From assembly GCA_016191895.1 (NCBI GenBank), contig JACPVD010000200.1, positions 1 through 9,742 of the forward strand: a stretch of 9,742 bases of DNA, read 5' to 3'. Both the position numbers and the translations under genes were made by a program. Of this stretch, positions 6,012-9,742 are shown piece after piece; position 1 is the first letter of the stretch, and the number at the start of each line of letters is the position of its first letter. The stretch is from Chloroflexota bacterium. Lineage in GTDB: Bacteria > Chloroflexota > Anaerolineae > Anaerolineales > Villigracilaceae. Below the pieces are notes generated by a model. That model saw only the letters and a list, made by a program, of their open reading frames with translations. It searched no databases and was not told the DNA's origin.

Positions 6012-7001
6012 ATGGATTGGAAAAACAAAACCGTTCTCGTCACCGGCGCGGGCGGGTTCATCGGCAGCCAGCTTGTCGAAGCCTTGCTTGCGGAAGGCGC
6101 TCATGTCCGGGCCTTTGCGCGTTATACGTCGCGCAATGAGCCCGGTTTTTTGAGCCTGTTGCCGCCGGAACTGTCCGAACGGGTCGATGTGATCTTCGGC
6201 GACCTGCGCGACCAACGCGCAATATATGACGCCGCGCAAAATTGCGACGCGGTCTATCACCTCGGAGCATTGATCTCCATCCCTTATTCATACCGCCACC
6301 CCGCCGAAGTGGCCGAGGTCAACTTCATGGGGACGCTCAATGTGTTGATGGCCTGTCGCGAGTTGGGCACGCCGCGCGTCATTCACACATCCACAAGCGA
6401 AGTGTACGGTACCGCCCGCCGCGCCCCCATCGATGAGGAGCACCCGTTACAAGGACAATCCCCCTACTCGGCCAGCAAGATCGGCGCGGATAAACTTGCC
6501 GAAAGTTTTTATTGCGCCTACAACCTGCCTGTCGTCACGGTGCGCCCGTTCAATACATTTGGTCCGCGCCAATCGACCCGCGCCGTCATCCCCACCATCA
6601 TCACGCAAGCGCTGACGAACAAAGTCATTCGCCTGGGCAATCTCGACACCACGCGCGATTTCACCTACGTCTCAGACACGGTGCGCGGATTCTTGATGGC
6701 AGGATCAACCGTCGGCGCGGAGGGAGGCGTGTTCAACCTCGGGACGGGAAGCGAGATCCGCATCGGCGACATCGCGAATCGCATCGCCCTGAAAGTGGGT
6801 CAGCAGGTCGAGATCATGGTCGAACCCGAAAGATTGCGCCCGGAAAAATCCGAAGTCATGCGTCTTATCTCGGATAACCGGCTGGCTCGCGAAAAACTGG
6901 GATGGGAGCCGCAAGTCAGCCTCGACGAAGGACTCGATCAAACCATCGAATGGATGCGACAGCATCTGGATTTATACCGGCCGGGGCGGTATGAAGTATA
7001 G
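6012..7001 (+). CDS. legB: NAD-dependent nucleotide-sugar 4,6-dehydratase of the LegB type (extended SDR)
   Basis: The protein is 329 residues. The NAD-binding loop TGAGGFIG is at 11-18. The catalytic YxxxK is Y152/K156 in SPYSASK, and HTSTSEVYG (125-133) supplies the Thr-x-Glu positions typical of 4,6-dehydratases (T128, E130). Several stretches follow the LegB family closely: LISIPYSY (87-94), HPLQGQSPYSASKIGAD (144-160), RPFNTFGPRQSTRAVIPTII (178-197), TRDFTYVSDTVRGF (214-227), RLRPEKSEV (274-282), and the C-terminal LYRPGRYEV. LegB removes water from a nucleotide-activated N-acetylglucosamine to give the 4-keto-6-deoxy sugar. In Campylobacter the substrate is GDP-linked; other family members may use UDP. 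The start is ATG 6012; GGAAGGA near 5988 is a rather distant ribosome-binding site, and coupling to the upstream gene that stops 2 bp earlier is likely. The nucleotidyltransferase and aminotransferase that follow fit steps before and after it. Confidence 0.9.
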   Translation: MDWKNKTVLVTGAGGFIGSQLVEALLAEGAHVRAFARYTSRNEPGFLSLLPPELSERVDVIFGDLRDQRAIYDAAQNCDAVYHLGALISIPYSYRHPAEVAEVNFMGTLNVLMACRELGTPRVIHTSTSEVYGTARRAPIDEEHPLQGQSPYSASKIGADKLAESFYCAYNLPVVTVRPFNTFGPRQSTRAVIPTIITQALTNKVIRLGNLDTTRDFTYVSDTVRGFLMAGSTVGAEGGVFNLGTGSEIRIGDIANRIALKVGQQVEIMVEPERLRPEKSEVMRLISDNRLAREKLGWEPQVSLDEGLDQTIEWMRQHLDLYRPGRYEV

Positions 7002-7052
7002 AACATCTTCACAATAAATTGGGGTGTGGGGTGTTTTGAAAAGATCCACGTA

Positions 7053-7058
7053 GAGGAG
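7053..7058 (+). promoter_or_regulatory. Ribosome-binding site pointing to a TTG start
   Basis: GAGGAG lies 6 nt before TTG 7065. This spacing, and the fact that conserved nucleotidyltransferase sequence begins exactly at TTG-AAA-GCA (Met-Lys-Ala-Val-Val-Leu-Ala-Gly-Gly), make TTG 7065 a better start than the in-frame GTG at 7026. Confidence 0.75.
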
Positions 7059-7064
7059 TTGACG

Positions 7065-7781
7065 TTGAAAGCAGTTGTCTTGGCGGGCGGGCGGGGGACC
7101 CGGCTTGCGCCTTATACGAGCATTCTTCCCAAGCCGCTCATGCCGATCGGCGATATGCCGATTTTGGAAGTGATGCTCACGCAAATGAAACGCGCTGGTG
7201 TGGAAGAGGTGACTCTCACTGTTGGTCATCTTGCAAGCCTGCTCCGCGCGTATTTTGGGGACGGCGAGCCATGGGGATTGGACATCCGTTATAGTTACGA
7301 AAAAGAGGCGCTCGGCACTGCCGGGCCGGTTTCGATGATCGACGGGCTGGACTCGACCTTCCTTGTCACCAATGGCGACGTGCTGACAACGCTGGATTTC
7401 AGGCATCTCCTCGCCTTTCACCGGCAAAAGGGCGGCATCGCCACCATTGCCGCGCATCAGCGCCGGGTGCAAATCGACCTCGGCGTCGTCCAATCTGACA
7501 GCGAGAATATCATCACCGGGTACATCGAAAAACCCGCGTACGATTACACGGTCAGCATGGGTATTTATGTCTTCGAGCCGCGCGTGCTGGAATACATACC
7601 CAAAGGGCAATACCTCGACCTGCCGAACCTGATCTTAAAGATGGTGGCCGCCGGCGAAAAAATTTCCGCTTTACCCTTCGACGGCTATTGGATGGACCTG
7701 GGCCGCCCGGACGATTACAAGAAAGCCAATGAGGATTTCGAAAACATGAAAACTGAATTCCTGCCGGAGGATCGAACATGA
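7065..7781 (+). CDS. Sugar-1-phosphate nucleotidyltransferase (NTP_transferase family)
   Basis: The protein is 238 residues from a TTG start. It consists of one nucleotidyltransferase domain. GGRGTRLAPYT (8-18) is the nucleotide-binding signature and KPLMPIGDMPILE (23-35) is the family's second motif. TNGD (102-105) supplies the metal-binding aspartate, EKP is at 155-157, and the closing GYWMDLGRPDDY (207-218) is the usual W-x-D-x-G-x-P-x-D-Y end of these domains. There is no left-handed helix acyltransferase tail and no CBS pair, so it is shorter than GlmU, GCD1-like enzymes or Campylobacter PtmE. It would join an NTP to a sugar-1-phosphate, releasing pyrophosphate, to make the NDP-sugar for the neighbouring 4,6-dehydratase. 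GTP with GlcNAc-1-P or GlcN-1-P is the guess if the module copies the legionaminate route; UTP or dTTP cannot be excluded. A 63-nt gap precedes it. Its stop overlaps the next start as ATGA. Confidence 0.9.
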   Translation: MKAVVLAGGRGTRLAPYTSILPKPLMPIGDMPILEVMLTQMKRAGVEEVTLTVGHLASLLRAYFGDGEPWGLDIRYSYEKEALGTAGPVSMIDGLDSTFLVTNGDVLTTLDFRHLLAFHRQKGGIATIAAHQRRVQIDLGVVQSDSENIITGYIEKPAYDYTVSMGIYVFEPRVLEYIPKGQYLDLPNLILKMVAAGEKISALPFDGYWMDLGRPDDYKKANEDFENMKTEFLPEDRT

Positions 7782-8932
7782 ACTGGCGCGTGCCGCTTGC
7801 AGACATCGATTTTGGGGACGAGGAAATCGCCGCCGTCACAGACGTTTTGCGCAGCCGCTGGCTGAGCATGGGCGCGGTCACCCAGCAGTTCGAAGAGGAA
7901 TTCGCGGCCTTTATCGGGGCAAAACACATGATCGCCGTCACCAACGCCACCGCGGCCCTGCACCTTGCGTGCCTGGCGGCCGGCATCGGCCCCGGCGACG
8001 AAGTGATCATCCCTTCGCTGACGTTTGTGGCTACTGCGAACGCGGTGCGGTATACAGGCGCCGTCCCCGTGTTTGCCGATGTGGAAAGCCTCGACGATTT
8101 GAACATTTCGCCGGCCTCCATCGAATCCCGGATCACCGAAAAGACCCGCGCCATCCTTGTTGTTCATTATGCCGGTTTCGCCTGCGACATGCCCGCCATC
8201 ATGGAAATTGCCCGGCGGCACAGCCTGGTTGTATTGGAAGACTCCGCCCATTCCATCGGGTCTGTGCTGGACGGAAAAACGCTCGGCACATGGGGCGCGA
8301 TCGGTTGTTTTAGTTTTTTCTCCAACAAGAACATGACCACCGGCGAGGGCGGCATGCTCTCCACAAACGACGACGCCCTAGCGGATCGCCTGCGCATCCT
8401 GCGCTCGCATGGCATGACCTCCCTGAGTTGGGACCGACACAAAGGCCACGCCTCCACGTATGATGTGGTCGACCTGGGTTATAATTACCGGATAGACGAA
8501 ATGCGTTCGGCTCTTGGGCGCGTTCAATTAAGGAAATTGCCTGCCTGGAACGAGCGCCGCCGCGAACTCACCGGCTTGTACCGCGAATTGCTGGCTGAAC
8601 TGGCGCCCGAAATGCAGTTGCCGTTTGCTGAAACGCGCGGAACATCCTGCTATCACATCATGCCGATTCTGTTGCCCCCAAACACAGATCGCGCCCGTTT
8701 CATGGAAGGCATGAAGTCGCAGGGAGTGCAGACGAGCATTCATTACCCGCCTGTTCACCGCTTTCATTCGTATGAACCCGATTGGCTGGCGTCCAACACC
8801 CCCCTGCCCCTCACAGAGGACGCATCGGGACGCCAGGTTACGCTTCCTTTGTTTTCAACAATGAAAAAGGAACAGGTCGAATGGGTGACGCAAGCCGCAA
8901 GACAGACTCTGGCTGAAATTCGCGCAGGCTGA
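7778..8932 (+). CDS. DegT/DnrJ/EryC1/StrS PLP-dependent sugar aminotransferase, second paralogue
   Basis: The protein is 384 residues and full length for the family. Visible landmarks are the TNATAALHLA segment (55-64), where one expects the PLP phosphate cup, VVLEDSAHSIGS (151-162) with PLP-ring aspartate D155, and SFFSNKNMTTGEGGM (179-193) with PLP lysine K184. The K-N-M-T-T-G-E-G-G form resembles 4-keto sugar aminotransferases (ArnB/PseC/PglE/DesI-like), unlike the K-N-L-G-A-Y-G-D form of the aminotransferase at 451-1563. A strong GGAGGA ribosome-binding site at 7766-7771 stands 6 nt before the ATG, and the start overlaps the upstream stop by 4 bp (ATGA). Inferred role: transamination of the 4-keto-6-deoxy product of the LegB-type dehydratase to an NDP-4-amino-4,6-dideoxy sugar. 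The protein does not look like LegC itself. The sugar configuration is undetermined. Confidence 0.92.
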   Translation: MNWRVPLADIDFGDEEIAAVTDVLRSRWLSMGAVTQQFEEEFAAFIGAKHMIAVTNATAALHLACLAAGIGPGDEVIIPSLTFVATANAVRYTGAVPVFADVESLDDLNISPASIESRITEKTRAILVVHYAGFACDMPAIMEIARRHSLVVLEDSAHSIGSVLDGKTLGTWGAIGCFSFFSNKNMTTGEGGMLSTNDDALADRLRILRSHGMTSLSWDRHKGHASTYDVVDLGYNYRIDEMRSALGRVQLRKLPAWNERRRELTGLYRELLAELAPEMQLPFAETRGTSCYHIMPILLPPNTDRARFMEGMKSQGVQTSIHYPPVHRFHSYEPDWLASNTPLPLTEDASGRQVTLPLFSTMKKEQVEWVTQAARQTLAEIRAG

Positions 8933-8944
8933 TCAGCCCACACC

Positions 8945-8950
8945 GGAGAA
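8945..8950 (+). promoter_or_regulatory. Ribosome-binding site of the Wzz-type gene
   Basis: GGAGAA lies 7 nt before ATG 8958, in the 25-bp gap after the aminotransferase stop. It supports ATG 8958 as the start of the frame that runs off the right edge. Confidence 0.7.
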
Positions 8951-8957
8951 TTTTATT

Positions 8958-9742
8958 ATGGAATTACGAGACCTAAGTCAAATACTTTTGATTGCGCGCC
9001 GATGGGCCTGGCTTTTGGTTGTCGGTCTTATATTGGGCGCGGGGATTGCCTACGGATCGGCAAGACTTCAAACGCCCATCTACCAGGCAAACACGCGTGT
9101 GATCGCTTCGCGCGCCACCATGCAGGCGGTAAGCGGAGGCAGCACGACCGGCTCCGATGTTTATTACGTCAGCGAGCAGGTGTTGATGCAGACATTTATC
9201 GAATTGCTGAAGTCGTCCGCCATCTTCGAAAAGGTGACGCAAACACTCGGATATCCGGTTTCGCCGAAACAGGTGGTAGCAGGACAGGTGGGAACGACGC
9301 GCATTCTAAGCATCACGGTGGAGGATCCCAACCCCCAGCGCGCGGCCGATATCGCAAACGCCATGGTGCAGGCGCTGATCGAGCAAAACGATGAGATCGA
9401 AACAGGCCGATTCAAAGCGCAAAGCGAGAGCCTGCAAAGCCAGATCAAGCAGGTGGAGGAACAAATCGCGTTCTACCAGACCACGATGGACAATCAATCC
9501 AGCGTTACGTTGAGCGAACAACTCGCGCAGGTGCAGGCGCAAATGGAGCCTTTACAAACGGAGATCATACAACTCCAGAAAGACATCGCTATCCTGACGC
9601 CCGCCCGCTCACTGACCGACAAAACCAAACTGGTCGAGTTGGAGGGAAGGCTCAGCCAAATCCAGCCGCTGGTAAAGTTGTACCAGGAAATATACACCAA
9701 CCTTGTGGTGATGGGGTCCTCCGGGGTCGTTTCGAGCGACGA
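8958..9742 (+). CDS. Wzz-type chain-length determinant / polysaccharide export protein, 3' partial
   Basis: The frame is open from ATG 8958 to the right edge, giving 261 residues and no stop. The N-terminus MELRDLSQILLIARRWAWLL is a short cytoplasmic stretch running into a membrane helix at about 17-36, typical of Wzz and of the membrane half of bacterial tyrosine kinases (BY-kinases). The following region, IYQANTRVIAS (41-51) and ILSITVEDPNPQRAADIANAMVQALIE (116-142), is the classic Wzz domain signature. Residues of about 150-245 are rich in Glu and Gln heptads and should form the long periplasmic or extracellular coiled coil. YQEIYTNLVVMGSS (242-255) resembles the segment before the second membrane helix in fused Wzz-kinase proteins. 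That helix and any Walker A kinase domain lie beyond the window, so a fused BY-kinase cannot be confirmed. Role: sets polymer chain length at the membrane. The 25-bp gap suggests the same operon. Confidence 0.9.
   Translation, partial: MELRDLSQILLIARRWAWLLVVGLILGAGIAYGSARLQTPIYQANTRVIASRATMQAVSGGSTTGSDVYYVSEQVLMQTFIELLKSSAIFEKVTQTLGYPVSPKQVVAGQVGTTRILSITVEDPNPQRAADIANAMVQALIEQNDEIETGRFKAQSESLQSQIKQVEEQIAFYQTTMDNQSSVTLSEQLAQVQAQMEPLQTEIIQLQKDIAILTPARSLTDKTKLVELEGRLSQIQPLVKLYQEIYTNLVVMGSSGVVSSD

Noticed and set aside
5589..6260. Minus-strand open frame of 223 codons across the sugar transferase and dehydratase junction
   Set aside because: It has no motif or hydrophobic pattern of its own. It mirrors two well-supported genes on the other strand.
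6974..6992. Inverted repeat ATACCG...CGGTAT with a 7-nt loop at the end of the dehydratase gene, considered as a terminator
   Set aside because: It lies inside the coding sequence for the conserved C-terminal YRPGRYEV, the stem is only 6 bp, and no T-run follows.
4495..7001. Idea that the sugar transferase C-terminus and the following SDR gene are a split WbpM/CapD
   Set aside because: The SDR at 6012-7001 has its own complete Rossmann start and LegB-type signatures rather than the polysaccharide-synthesis (CapD-type) SDR domain, so it is not the missing half.

Overview
The window is one continuous stretch of a surface-polysaccharide (exopolysaccharide or capsule) biosynthesis locus. It holds ten genes, all on the + strand. 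The first and last are cut by the window edges, and almost no non-coding DNA separates them. No RNA gene, mobile element, CRISPR array or convincing intrinsic terminator is visible. Protein style, moderate-to-high GC and gene content suggest an environmental bacterium, possibly Chloroflexota (Anaerolineae). This is an impression from sequence style and no marker gene in the window supports it.

Block 1 (about 1-2585) is an amino-sugar module: the end of a left-handed beta-helix acyltransferase, a PLP-dependent sugar aminotransferase and a Gfo/Idh/MocA dehydrogenase. Together they match the WbpD/WbpE/WbpB (WlbB/WlbC/WlbA) chemistry: oxidise C3 of a UDP-GlcNAc-type sugar, transaminate it, then N-acetylate the 3-amine. 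Block 2 (2589-4356) is an ExoA-like family 2 glycosyltransferase with C-terminal membrane helices, overlapped by a class I SAM methyltransferase.

After a 138-bp leader containing a strong GC hairpin, block 3 (4495-6009) is the most unusual gene. It encodes a phosphoglycosyl transferase (PGT) domain at the N-terminus, followed by four membrane helices and a C-terminal Rossmann-like domain. This is the reverse of the WbaP/WcaJ order. The conserved Asp-Glu catalytic dyad reads Asn-Glu. Block 4 (6012-8932) is a second sugar module: a LegB-type NAD-dependent 4,6-dehydratase, a sugar-1-phosphate nucleotidyltransferase starting at TTG, and a second DegT-family aminotransferase. It probably makes a 4-amino-4,6-dideoxy nucleotide sugar. 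Block 5 (8958 to the end) is the start of a Wzz-type chain-length/export protein.

Read as a pathway: two modules make modified amino sugars, the block 3 enzyme would load the first sugar phosphate onto the lipid carrier, the glycosyltransferase and methyltransferase extend and decorate the unit, and the Wzz protein controls chain length and export. The polymerase, the flippase and further glycosyltransferases must lie outside the window. Base composition and strand skew change sharply inside the glycosyltransferase gene near 3240-3300, which may be a recombination seam between cassettes.
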